Shown: piece after piece, positions 1-7,867 of the stretch
Layout of the letters: each line of letters begins with the position of its first letter
Position numbering within the stretch: position 1 is the stretch's first letter
From: Ascoidea tarda (nom. inval.)
Taxonomy: Eukaryota; Ascomycota; Saccharomycetes; Ascoideales; Ascoideaceae
DNA length: 49,620 nt
NCBI GenBank assembly: GCA_030560485.1
Contig: JAKTTS010000050.1
Coordinates: 1 to 49,620, forward strand
Direction of reading: 5' to 3'
Notes under the pieces: generated by a model
Databases searched by the model: none
What the model was told of the DNA's origin: nothing
Seen by the model: the letters and a program-made list of their open reading frames with translations, nothing else
Translations under genes and position numbers: made by a program

Positions 1-55
<55 letters not shown>
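1..55. repeat. (TAA)n microsatellite at the left edge
   Basis: An uninterrupted TAA/AAT trinucleotide run begins at the first base of the window. Read as AAT codons on the plus strand it gives an Asn run that stays open to a TAG at 89-91. It could therefore be the C-terminal tail of an Asn-rich protein lying to the left, but the window does not show enough to call a gene. Confidence 0.9.
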
Positions 56-56
<1 letters not shown>

Positions 57-91
57 GTTTTAGTGTTGTTGATTGTTGGTTATTGGAGTAG

Positions 92-960
92 AATACAAGG
101 GTAGAAAGAAAAGTAGAAAGAAAAGATAGGAGATAAGAGGCACAAGTGAAAAATAGTGATAAATAGATAGATAGATAGATAGAGAGAAGGAAAGCAAATA
201 ATGAGGAATAAAGAGAGTTGAGATAAAATAGGTTAAAGGTAAAATGAATTGAGGTTGGGTGAAATGAAATGAAACGAAATGAAACGAAACGAAATAAAGT
301 GAAGTTAAAGCTAGTTTTAAATTTAGGTAATGAGGACTATTGAGTATTGGGATTAATTAGAGATAATGTTGAATGACAATAACAGTGGTAATGACAATAG
401 TAATGGTAATGGCAATCTGCTTTGGAGAGACAGATATTGTACCAATAGCTGTAGCAAGGAATTGCAAATGAATAAGCTGATTTTGAATGGGTTCTTCTTT
501 TGTTCTTTCTTTTTGATCCAAGAGATGTTATTGAGGATGATTGTGGAGATGCAGTTGGTTTGAAATGGCGCTGCAAACAGCAAAAGATTATAAACTGCAA
601 TTGGCAATTGAGAATGAGAGGAATTGAGAGAGCAATTGCAATTCCAATGAGAAAGAGAACACAAAGGATAAACTAAACTGAAAAAAGATAAGATTATCTC
701 TTTATATATTGGTGCGAGCAGTTTTGAATGCAGCAGGCAGGATTGGTGTTGTTTGAGGTGGAATAAAAATAGAAGCAGAGAAGAGGTGGACGAGAAATTG
801 GAGTTAAAAAGAGTAAGGATAGCCCTTTTGAAGCAAGTAATTGTTCAGTGCAAAACAACAAGAAGTATCAAAGCAGTAATTCGAGATGAAAAAGCAGGAT
901 ATATATCATATTCTGGAGTCAACAAGCAAAAAAGAGGAAAAAAACAGTCAATCTGCAACA
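92..960. other. Non-coding, purine-rich stretch with short repeats
   Basis: No convincing gene is seen here. The plus strand is strongly purine-biased from about 100 to 340. It contains a GATA tetranucleotide run near 163-182 and a GAAAT/GAAAC pentamer array at 261-294. Open frames on both strands around 337-664 are short, lack recognisable domains and mostly lack an ATG. The stretch may belong to the distal upstream region of RPS9 or to the 3' flank of a gene to the left. Confidence 0.5.
261..294. repeat. GAAAY pentanucleotide tandem repeat
   Basis: About seven consecutive copies of a five-base unit, GAAAT or GAAAC, lie inside the purine-rich stretch. It is a simple satellite with no coding sign. 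Confidence 0.75.
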
Positions 961-969
961 AACAATAAA

Positions 970-1620
970 CATGCACACAAAAAATTGCGGGATGGCTCCA
1001 AAAGCAACCGCAGGCCGAGCGACGTCAAACAGCGGACAAAAACAGACCCAGCCGAGCACCGCCACGGCTGTTGGTCTGACCAATCAGCGTGCGCTCTCCC
1101 ACTGCTTTGACGTGTATTTCACTTCGAGACCTTATTGTCTGCACACACCCACCGCAATCCCACCGTAATGGCTAGCACTCGCCACAACTGCACGCGATCC
1201 CGCACACCATGCGCACAAAACCTACGCGTCACATGCACAAAACATGATTGCGCCAGCCTTGCGGTATCACTTTCTATTGGTCCACACTGACCACGACCTG
1301 CACTCCAGCATCTGCTCCTGTCAAAGCACATTTGTGCGTACAGGCGCATATGCCGTATGCTGGACGCAACATCGCGCATACGTCAACAAGTACCCACATT
1401 GCTGGCCTGAGACATCGCGGTTGCGAGCGCGGAAAAAACACAGTCACGCACACACCCAATCGAGCAGTGCTGAGATGTGCTGCTTCAGAGCGCCGGGCTC
1501 GCAATCTGACGCAGTGCTCTAATGCGTCGGCACTTGACGGGCTTCTTCTTTCGCGCCTGGGTTTTTTCTGAGCCGGCTCGCGTTTTTCCACGGCCGGGTC
1601 ACGAGCGCTTTCTTGTCGTG
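970..1620 (+). promoter_or_regulatory. GC-rich upstream region of RPS9
   Basis: This block is visibly richer in G+C than the genes on either side. It lies 140-790 bases upstream of the RPS9 start. It holds CACACCC-type stretches near 1142-1150 and 1449-1457 that partly resemble the Rap1 sites of yeast ribosomal-protein promoters, and CCAAT in GACCAATC at about 1077-1084. It also has a small dyad, AGCCG...CGGCT, near 1050-1070. The open frames across it carry no recognisable domain. The link to RPS9 expression is inferred from position only. Confidence 0.45.
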
Positions 1621-1760
1621 AAATTTTATTATATCGTTAGAGTATCTTGCACTTCTCAGCTGGAGGTTTTATCAAAGGTTGGGTTAGCTAAAGGTATCTT
1701 CAATATAAGTCGTATTCTGCCATCTTATACTATATCTACATTGTTCAATAATATATCAAA

Positions 1761-2687
1761 ATGCCTCGTACGTATTGTATCATACATCAATTCTTGTTTT
1801 GACATTTCTTCTCAAACACAAACCATTTGATTTCTATTTTTCTCAGCTTGATCCACTCAAACATTAATACAATTGAACCATTATTGTCATTTTTCAGTAA
1901 AAAAGAAGGAATTACAGTAAAAAAAAACAGATTGAATAGTAAAATTTGGACTCTTTAGATTACTTTTTTCACTACAAAATTCATTTTTTGGATGATTTCA
2001 ATAATTTTATATCAAACTCTGAGACCAATAGTGCAAAAATACCAATCATGGGTCTATAATATTCACAATCTAGAAAATTTGAATCAAATTCACTAACTTG
2101 TATTTCATTTTTCAACTATAGGTGCTCCAAGAACTTACTCTAAAACCTACTCGGTTCCAAAACGTCCTTATGAATCTGCTCGTTTAGATGCTGAATTAAA
2201 ATTAGCCGGTGAATATGGTTTGAAAAACAAACGTGAAATTTACAGAATTTCTTTCCAATTATCCAAAATTCGTCGTGCTGCCAGAGATTTATTAACCAGA
2301 GATGAAAAAGACCCAAAACGTTTATTCGAAGGTAATGCCTTAATTAGACGTTTAGTTAGATTAGGCGTCTTACCTGAAGATAAAAAAAAATTAGATTATG
2401 TCTTGGCTTTAAAAATTGAAGATTTCTTAGAAAGACGTTTACAAACCCAAGTCTTTAAAGCTGGTTTAGCCAATTCTATTCACCACGCCAGAGTCTTGAT
2501 CACCCAAAGACACATTGCTGTTGGCAAACAGATTGTTAACATTCCATCCTTTATGGTCAGATTAGATTCTCAAAAATACGTTGACTACGCTTCAACTTCT
2601 CCATTAGGTGGTGGTAGACCAGGTCGTGTTGCCAGAAAAAACCAAAACAAAGGTTCTAAAGAAGATGATGAAGAAGAAGAAGATTAA
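1761..2687 (+). CDS. RPS9: 40S ribosomal protein uS4 (RPS9), spliced
   Basis: Ribosomal protein of the small subunit body, needed for 18S rRNA folding and decoding accuracy in the cytoplasm. The coding exons are 1761-1767 and 2122-2687. The intron (354 bases) starts GTACGT and ends CTATAG, with a CACTAAC branch site at 2091-2097. Joining them gives 190 residues that start MPRAPRTYSK and follow yeast Rps9 almost residue for residue. The S4 RNA-binding domain spans roughly residues 107-170 ([15 protein letters not shown]), and the tail is acidic (EEDDEEEED-like). The intron falls in the third codon, as I recall it does in S. cerevisiae RPS9A/B. The only oddity is C in the fourth donor position, where yeasts usually have T. 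It is convergent with MNN11, with 189 bases between them. Confidence 0.97.
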
Positions 2688-2734
2688 ATAGTTTAAATAT
2701 TTTAAATATTTTAAAAAAAAATCAAAAAAATCAT

Positions 2735-2806
2735 TAATTATATATGTAATTATATACCTATATATATACATATACATACATATATACATATATATATATA
2801 TTTATA
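2735..2806. repeat. AT/AC dinucleotide-rich microsatellite
   Basis: Alternating TA and CATA units fill the gap between the convergent RPS9 and MNN11 3' ends. AT-alternating runs like this are typical of yeast 3'-end formation signals, so it probably contributes to termination of one or both genes. That role is inferred. Confidence 0.6.
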
Positions 2807-2876
2807 TTATTGGACTTCTAGTTTATCATCATGATATGCTTTGTATATTATTCTATATTTTTATTTTTATATATTT

Positions 2877-4295
2877 TCAATTCTTATCAATCTGTTGATA
2901 ATATGATTCAAATTCCGATTCACAACTTTTTCTTGTTTCACAATCTTTTAAACTCACAACCAAATCACCTGGATAATAATGTAAATGATCTCCTCCCTTG
3001 GGCAAATCCATCACTGAATGTAAACTTGCGATAGTTCTTGGAGGCAACAAAGCTGTCTTTGATAATAAAACTGGATGCCATTGTAAAATATGAGTTAATG
3101 CGTTTTCAATAATTTGAAAATTGGAGTATTTTCGAAACAAATCGTCTTGCCAAAATTCTAATATCGCCTTTCCATATATGTCATTAATTAATATAAACGA
3201 TGTTGAATCAATGCTATTTTCGTTTTGTGTGATCAAAAAACGAATATCTTGTGGTTTGATGTTTTTATACGTATGTATTGCACCGCTTGGTGGAATAATT
3301 GGCTGGTCTTTTAGTATAATTGGATTTAAGATCGATGGAGCTAATAAGTAATTGATTAAATTTAAATCATATCTCATTATAATCGAATCTTGGTCTAAAT
3401 ACCAAAAGTACTTGGAATTTGGAAACGCGTGAAATGCTTCTCTCATTATCATTAGTTTGACCCATGATTTGTTTGAATTGTGTTTTTGCAAAATTGGAAT
3501 AAATTCTTGAACCCATCTTGAGTAAAAACCAAAGTTATTGGCTTTACAGTAATCGATTCTATTTGTAATAACCTTAGTTAAATGAGTTAATTCAAATTTT
3601 TCAAAATCTAGTGAGGTTACAATAACTAAATCTGGAGATTTGTTATTTTTAGCATCAAACACAATTTTACCATGATTTTTGAAAGATTTTTTAGCCTTTT
3701 TAAAATGAATCTCGTCGTCGTCATTGTCATCATAAGGTTGATCAATATTTAAATCATTATCATTATAATCGTCATGATTATTATTTTTATCAGATTTTGA
3801 TTTCTTATTTGAGGCTAGACCATTTAAATTTTCATCATAATTTAAATCATTTAAATCGTTATCATTGTTATCATTATCATTATCATTGCTGGTATTATCG
3901 TCATCAGAGAACAGTTTTTCAGATTCATCTAAATCTTGATCATAAACGTAGTGTAAATTACCATTTTCATCGGTTTTTGATTGAAATAATTTGGATAAAG
4001 TTAATTCCCTTAAGAAAGGTGCATATTGAACAGAGGGATAGATTAATGGGTTACTGGTTAAGATCTGATCATTGTATATACCATGTTCTTTTGGTAAATG
4101 TTGATAAGGATTGTTTGAGGAGAAGCTGTAGTTATAGTTTGAGGAATCGCTGTTATCGTTGTTTGATCTTAGGAAAAAAAAGTAAAATAAAAAGACAGAT
4201 ATTACAGTGTAAATGAATTTTTTATTTACTATTATGTTAAAGGGTCTGTTAAAGCCCTTTGGTTTTGGTTTCATCTTTGGTTGAGGAAAAGCCAT
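2877..4295 (-). CDS. MNN11: Golgi alpha-mannosyltransferase subunit, Mnn11-like (GT34)
   Basis: Member of glycosyltransferase family 34, a subunit of the Golgi M-Pol II type complex that extends the alpha-1,6-mannan backbone of N-glycans. The protein has 472 residues. A short basic N-terminus is followed by a single signal anchor at about 27-43, giving a type II membrane protein. A long Asp/Asn low-complexity insert covers about 128-195, and the GT34 catalytic domain runs from about 213 to 465 with the DQD metal-binding motif at 301-303 (FWYLDQDS). The motifs DLVIVTSLDFE, WVQEFIPIL and ILQWHPVLLSKTAL match S. cerevisiae Mnn11 more closely than Mnn10. The acidic insert makes it about 50 residues longer than the S. 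cerevisiae protein. It is divergent from QCR8, with about 500 bases between. Confidence 0.88.
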   Translation of the reverse strand: MAFPQPKMKPKPKGFNRPFNIIVNKKFIYTVISVFLFYFFFLRSNNDNSDSSNYNYSFSSNNPYQHLPKEHGIYNDQILTSNPLIYPSVQYAPFLRELTLSKLFQSKTDENGNLHYVYDQDLDESEKLFSDDDNTSNDNDNDNNDNDLNDLNYDENLNGLASNKKSKSDKNNNHDDYNDNDLNIDQPYDDNDDDEIHFKKAKKSFKNHGKIVFDAKNNKSPDLVIVTSLDFEKFELTHLTKVITNRIDYCKANNFGFYSRWVQEFIPILQKHNSNKSWVKLMIMREAFHAFPNSKYFWYLDQDSIIMRYDLNLINYLLAPSILNPIILKDQPIIPPSGAIHTYKNIKPQDIRFLITQNENSIDSTSFILINDIYGKAILEFWQDDLFRKYSNFQIIENALTHILQWHPVLLSKTALLPPRTIASLHSVMDLPKGGDHLHYYPGDLVVSLKDCETRKSCESEFESYYQQIDKN

Positions 4296-4801
4296 GTGAA
4301 AAAAAGAAGGAATAGGGATTGAAAACTAATATATCTAGTGTCTAGTTTTTGGATAGTATCATCTGTTATCTACTTATCATTGAATAAAGTAGTGATTGAA
4401 AATTGAAACATCCACCTTATTGAGTTTTGAGATAAAAATAACATTGGCTCGAGAGAAATCCAGCCAGCATTGAGGGTTCACCACACGGGTTATTACATAA
4501 TAATTGTGTTACGTGATTAGGATATATACATGCATACTGCTGCACAAATAGCTGTTTGTATGCGTTCTGAAATATTCAGTTATAAAGCCTGAGAGTTGTG
4601 GTAAATGGAGTACCGTGTTTGGACCAATTGTTTGCAATTTATTGTTTCTTACATTTAATTGTCCAAGCGGGCGGATGATGTTATTTATACCAACGATCTC
4701 GGTACACGTTTGGAATAACGATATTGTAATTGTTAGTAATAATATTATTTGTTAAGCATATAATAGTATAATAAAACAACATAACATAATAGATAATCAA
4801 G
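4296..4801. promoter_or_regulatory. Divergent promoter region MNN11/QCR8
   Basis: No gene is seen in these 506 bases. A CCAAT pentamer in GACCAATTG lies at 4624-4628, about 175 bases before the QCR8 ATG. It is a plausible site for the CCAAT-binding HAP complex, which is known to drive respiratory genes such as QCR8 in yeast. TATAATA-like sequence lies about 40 bases before QCR8. The assignment rests on motif and position alone. Confidence 0.4.
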
Positions 4802-5089
4802 ATGAGTGGTGGCCATGGTGGTAAAGCATATATGGGCTGGTGGGGTAGTTTAGGATCCCCAAAGCAAAAGGGTATTACAACTTATTCAGTTTCACCATTT
4901 GCACAAAAACCATTAAAGGGAGCAGCACACAATGCTATATTTAATGTTTTCAGAAGAGTCAAGAACCAAACATTGTTTGTTGTTATTCCAGGAGCCATAA
5001 TTTATTACTGGTGGTCAGTTAATAGAGATTACAATCACTATTTGTATACTAAAGCTGGAAGAGAAGAATTAGAACGTGTTAATGTTTAA
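4802..5089 (+). CDS. QCR8: Cytochrome bc1 complex subunit 8
   Basis: Small subunit of mitochondrial complex III (ubiquinol-cytochrome c reductase), which sits near the quinone site and cytochrome b in the inner membrane. The protein has 95 residues, the usual family length. Diagnostic blocks are YMGWWG near the start, SPKQKGITTYSVSPFAQKPL, and the end AGREELERVNV, which is identical in S. cerevisiae Qcr8. A single membrane segment lies at about residues 58-72 (LFVVIPGAIIYYWW). The ATG is the only sensible start and is preceded by an A-rich leader. No CTG codon occurs in it. Confidence 0.97.
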   Translation: MSGGHGGKAYMGWWGSLGSPKQKGITTYSVSPFAQKPLKGAAHNAIFNVFRRVKNQTLFVVIPGAIIYYWWSVNRDYNHYLYTKAGREELERVNV

Positions 5090-5642
5090 ATTGTTCAATT
5101 TTATCAATACGCTCAATTTGTTTATTTCAGTATTTTAGTAATTTAGTATTTAATTCTCACTTTTTTCTTGGTTAATACAAAATAGAAAAAAAAATAAAAA
5201 TTATTTGGAACATCAAGCAAAGCAAGTGCTATTCATTCAAGTTTTTTCCAGTATATATATTCTTGAAATATTTAATATTATATTGTTTTTATGTTACAAT
5301 AACTAAAAGTTAGTTATCTCAGAAATAAATTAACCAAATAGATGTCCAATTTTGCTAGTACTAATATGATTTAAATTTAATTGATACTTTATATAAAATA
5401 ATACAAATAACTAAAAATAAAAAAAATAAAAAAAATATTGAATATGGTAAATTATCAAAAATTAAAAAGGAAAAAAAAAAGCTGAATATAAACTGAAGTA
5501 AAAAGAAACCGGAAACCAATCAGCAGAATGTATTTGATTGCAAACTATTGTTGGAATATATACACTATTGTTTTCTATTGAATTGTATTATTTATTACCA
5601 TCTATTATTATTGGAAAAGCAGCAACGTGTGTATCGTAGGAC
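5090..5642. other. Gene-free AT-rich gap between QCR8 and the metallothionein 3' ends
   Basis: These 553 bases are very AT-rich, with A-runs near 5405-5480. The two flanking genes converge on it. I see no open frame with coding character, RNA gene or repeat array. It presumably holds the two 3' untranslated regions. Confidence 0.5.
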
Positions 5643-5747
5643 TTATAACTTGGTGGTGTTACATGAAGCACAAGAACAACCGGAACCGCATTTGCAGCTA
5701 GAACCACAGCATGAAGCAGAGGAGGAAGATGAGGTTTGAGATGGCAT
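5643..5747 (-). CDS. Small Cys-rich metallothionein (34 residues)
   Basis: A 34-residue protein: a Ser-rich head MPSQTSSSSSAS, then CCGSSCKCGSGCSCASC, then NTTKL. Seven cysteines in C-x-C spacing, with no aromatic residue and no His, are the hallmark of a metallothionein. The core CxCGSGCSCxxC is nearly that of the copper metallothionein of Neurospora crassa (fungal family 8) and of short Candida copper metallothioneins. It should chelate Cu(I) or other soft metals in the cytosol. The chosen ATG lies about 120 bases downstream of a TATATAA box (minus strand, 5871-5878). A further in-frame ATG 26 codons upstream (at 5825) is less likely. It shares a promoter with the bHLH gene. Too short for routine gene prediction, but I am fairly sure it is real. 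Confidence 0.85.
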   Translation of the reverse strand: MPSQTSSSSSASCCGSSCKCGSGCSCASCNTTKL

Positions 5748-5870
5748 TTTAATGAGATTTGTAAAGAAATTATCAAAGTATTCAAAACGTGAAACAAAAG
5801 TGGATGTAAAGCTTATCAACAGCACAGGAGAAGAACGATATAGCGATGAAAAAGAAGAAATCGGGCTAGC

Positions 5871-5878
5871 TTATATAT
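5871..5878 (-). promoter_or_regulatory. TATA box of the metallothionein gene
   Basis: GATATATAA on the minus strand lies about 125 bases before the metallothionein ATG. This fits an inducible yeast gene and supports the downstream ATG as the start. Confidence 0.65.
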
Positions 5879-6013
5879 CAAAACCTAGATCAACAAACGA
5901 TTCAAAAGGGCATCTTTTTCATCTCTCAGTTTCTTTTCATTTCTCTGCTTATCGTGAGCCAAAGCAATCATATACTATTTTGGGAAAGTCAATCCCTTGC
6001 AAGTTTTCAACGG

Positions 6014-6063
6014 AGGGTCTGCACATAGGGTCTGTAAACAGGGTCTGCAAACGGGTTCTACGC
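6014..6063. repeat. Three and a half tandem 13-bp repeats, AGGGTCTGCAAAC
   Basis: Copies lie at 6014-6026 (AGGGTCTGCACAT), 6027-6039 (AGGGTCTGTAAAC) and 6040-6052 (AGGGTCTGCAAAC), followed by a decayed copy GGGTTCTACGC. The head AGGGTCTG is identical in the three full copies. The array lies 267-320 bases upstream of the metallothionein ATG and 160-210 bases upstream of the bHLH start. It looks like an array of protein-binding sites. I do not recognise the factor. Confidence 0.85.
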
Positions 6064-6225
6064 TGATTCAGCACCACATGCAGTGGAAAAGCGCGTGCAC
6101 AGCCGACGCGGGGCACGCAACCAGCAGTTTTCACATGTCAAAATTGCTCCTGTCAACGCTGAGGCTATCCAACAACGAACACATGAAAAGCGTCCTCAGC
6201 TTCTCCATCTCTACACTGCTATATA

Positions 6226-6957
6226 TTGCCTGGTCTCGGCCTCTCATTTACTGCTTCTGCTGCCTCTGCTGCCTCTGCCGCCTTGAACGCCTCCCGCCCT
6301 GCTGCTCCTGCTGCTGTGTCCCAACAACTCAACGCTTCTCCCTCTGTCTCGCCGGCTCCCGCTCTGTCGCTTTCTCTCGGCTCGTCCTCCAACACTCCCC
6401 TCGACAACTCCAGCCAGATCAACAGCCTTCTCAGTTTCTCTCAGTTGGCTACTCTCGCCTCTCTTCAGAACAGCTCCAATCCTAGTCCCAATCTCAGCTC
6501 CACCATCAATGCTCACAACATCAACTCTCTCCAGAATAGAGTCTCCAAAAAGACCCCTATCAATTTGAAAAACAAATACGATCCAAAATCAGGAAAACTG
6601 AAAACATCCTTTCTAACTGAAGAGCAGAAAAAGGCTCACCACATTGCTTCGGAACAGAAAAGAAGACAGGCCATTAGATCCGCCTTTGATAGAATCGTCA
6701 ATTTAGTTCCCAATTTATCTGTCGAGGAAAGTCGAACCGAAGTCGCAGTATTAACCAAAAGTGCAAACTATTTAAAAGATTTATATGATCAAAACCAAGT
6801 TTTAGTAAATCTATTAATTTCTCAAAAAATAAACATCCACAATGACCTAATCTTAAACAGACCTCCGGCTTTGGATATTCCCAAATTCGATTCCTTATCA
6901 AATGTTTATCAAGAGAAGAAAACGAAAAAAAAGAAATCTTCAAATTTAATCAGGTAA
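6226..6957 (+). CDS. INO4: INO4-like bHLH transcription factor without an ATG
   Basis: Basic helix-loop-helix regulator resembling Ino4, which pairs with Ino2 to activate phospholipid genes in the nucleus. Counting from the TTG, the bHLH lies at about 137-187: basic region AHHIASEQKRR, then AFDRIVNLVPNLSVEESRTE and a second helix. The VP-L---ESR-E block is typical of Ino4. The first 110 residues are Ser/Ala/Asn-rich, and the end is basic (KKTKKKKSS). The frame is open from 6187, after a TGA, to TAA at 6957 and holds no ATG at all. TTG at 6226, with A at -3, is the first near-cognate codon of the UUG/CUG/GUG/ACG kind. I see no GTATGT-type donor in 5750-6190 that would supply an upstream exon. 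So the start is either UUG, an undetected exon, or a base error in the sequence. Function is fairly sure; the N-terminus is not. Confidence 0.8.
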   Translation: MPGLGLSFTASAASAASAALNASRPAAPAAVSQQLNASPSVSPAPALSLSLGSSSNTPLDNSSQINSLLSFSQLATLASLQNSSNPSPNLSSTINAHNINSLQNRVSKKTPINLKNKYDPKSGKLKTSFLTEEQKKAHHIASEQKRRQAIRSAFDRIVNLVPNLSVEESRTEVAVLTKSANYLKDLYDQNQVLVNLLISQKINIHNDLILNRPPALDIPKFDSLSNVYQEKKTKKKKSSNLIR

Positions 6958-7012
6958 ATTAATGAGATCATTTAATAAGATATTTCAATAATACGCAATA
7001 CGCAAGATCTAT

Positions 7013-7399
7013 CTAATACTCGCCCTCATCGTCTTCAGCTGCTCCATCCAATATTTCCTTTTCAAATTTCGCTTCTTCTTCGTTATTATTATCTCCATTA
7101 CTGTTGCTGGCCATCCTCTCTGTTAGATATACATTAATCTTATCTTGTAAAGTAGCCAATTCACTTCTTAACTTTCCTAAACAACTGTTCTTGGCCTCGC
7201 TTGGTTTGTCCTTATCTTCAATTCCTGCTTTTAACACAAAATCACTAGGTCCACTTGTTTTGCCCTCTGTAGAATGTGGCCCATCACCCACCTCAATCTT
7301 TTTTTCAATCGCCTCTCCAACGTTATAATAAATCGCAAATGGTCTATTTTCAATCCCATTCAAATCATCGTTATTATCTCTCTCGTTTAAAACTGTCAT
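7013..7399 (-). CDS. GON7: KEOPS/EKC complex subunit Gon7
   Basis: Small accessory subunit of the KEOPS/EKC complex, which makes the t6A modification on ANN-decoding tRNAs and is also linked to telomeres. The protein has 128 residues. The diagnostic block TEGKTSGPSD at about 44-53 is followed by KPSE and by a helix CLGKLRSELATLQDKINVYL. These match S. cerevisiae Gon7 (TEGRTTGPSD, DKPSE, LGQLRTQLTGLQDDIN). The N-terminus is longer than in S. cerevisiae, and the C-terminus is acidic, as in the family. The ATG at 7399 starts the protein at MTVLNE. It is convergent with the bHLH gene (55-base gap) and divergent from MPH1. Confidence 0.88.
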   Translation of the reverse strand: MTVLNERDNNDDLNGIENRPFAIYYNVGEAIEKKIEVGDGPHSTEGKTSGPSDFVLKAGIEDKDKPSEAKNSCLGKLRSELATLQDKINVYLTERMASNSNGDNNNEEEAKFEKEILDGAAEDDEGEY

Positions 7400-7867
7400 T
7401 TTCACAAACAAAAAAACAAACTCCCTGCTATTTATTTATAATATATCTTATCTTATCTCAAATATATTGTTTTCTTTCTCTCTCTTTTTCTATATATATT
7501 GTTTTCTTTCTCTTTCTTTTTCTATATATATATAATGAACTTATGACTTCTCAATAAAAAAAACAGCAATTTCTCTTTTTCCCGTTTTGCGCGTTCTTTT
7601 TCATCACGCATCCTCACGCACTTTTTCCTGAGACCGAAATCGCGTCTCGCTCAATTTCAGATCCAAATTTACCTTCGTACTTTAACCACAATTATATCTG
7701 CCAGTTTTTGCTTAAATTGTTAGCATTAAAAGACAAATTATAGAGAGAAGTAGAGAGTGAGTGAGAGAGAAAAAGAGAGCTTGTTCATAATGCTCAATTG
7801 CATCTTTCCTGCTTCAATTTAATCTTTCTGTTTAATTCCTCTTGTTCTCTTTTTTTTTCTCATAATC
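7400..7867. promoter_or_regulatory. Divergent promoter region GON7/MPH1
   Basis: These 468 bases hold no gene. A 32-bp unit of the form ATATATTG-TTTTCTTTCTC is tandemly duplicated at about 7462-7525. Nearer MPH1 there are two ACGCG cores on the minus strand, at 7589-7594 and 7640-7645, resembling the MluI cell-cycle box ACGCGT of replication and repair genes. Their use is inferred. A pyrimidine-rich leader directly precedes the MPH1 ATG. Confidence 0.45.
7462..7525. repeat. 32-bp tandem duplication, T/C-rich
   Basis: Two adjacent, nearly identical copies of a TATATTG plus TTTTCTTTCTC-rich unit have a period of 32 bases. They differ by single C/T changes. The duplication lies 65-125 bases upstream of the GON7 ATG, where the minus strand reads as purine-rich. 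Confidence 0.7.

Larger units (their letters stand above)
5748..6225. promoter_or_regulatory. Divergent promoter of the metallothionein and bHLH genes
   Basis: On the metallothionein side there is a TATATAA box at 5871-5878. Three tandem 13-bp repeats lie at 6014-6052. On the bHLH side, TTTTCACATG at 6128-6137 reads CATGTGAAAA on the minus strand, which is nine of ten bases of the UASINO site CATGTGAAAT bound by Ino2/Ino4. The right part is GC-rich. Frames in this stretch (for example from an ATG at 6077) have no domain and overlap the repeats. Confidence 0.55.

Noticed and set aside
353-664. Minus-strand frames of 87-103 codons
   Set aside because: No recognisable domain, near-cognate rather than ATG starts, low-complexity composition from T-rich DNA, and two overlapping frames of equal quality.
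1976-2040. C/D-box snoRNA inside the RPS9 intron (GATGATTT ... CTGA with TTGG/CCAA ends)
   Set aside because: The C box fits poorly and the C-to-D distance of about 23 bases is too short for a guide RNA.
5280-5305. Replication origin (ARS consensus) in AT-rich gaps
   Set aside because: Only 10-of-11-type matches to WTTTAYRTTTW were seen. These are expected by chance in DNA this AT-rich, and the consensus may not apply in this lineage.
6014-6063. Internal telomere-like repeat
   Set aside because: The unit is G-rich and some yeast telomere units look similar, but only three short copies lie in a promoter with no subtelomeric genes nearby.
5997-6485. Plus-strand frame overlapping the bHLH 5' part in another phase (ATG at 6077, 6134 or 6183)
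   Set aside because: Composition is a shadow of the CTGCT-rich DNA (Cys/Leu runs). The Ser/Ala-rich frame that leads into the bHLH is the credible one. It could matter only if an indel joined the two.
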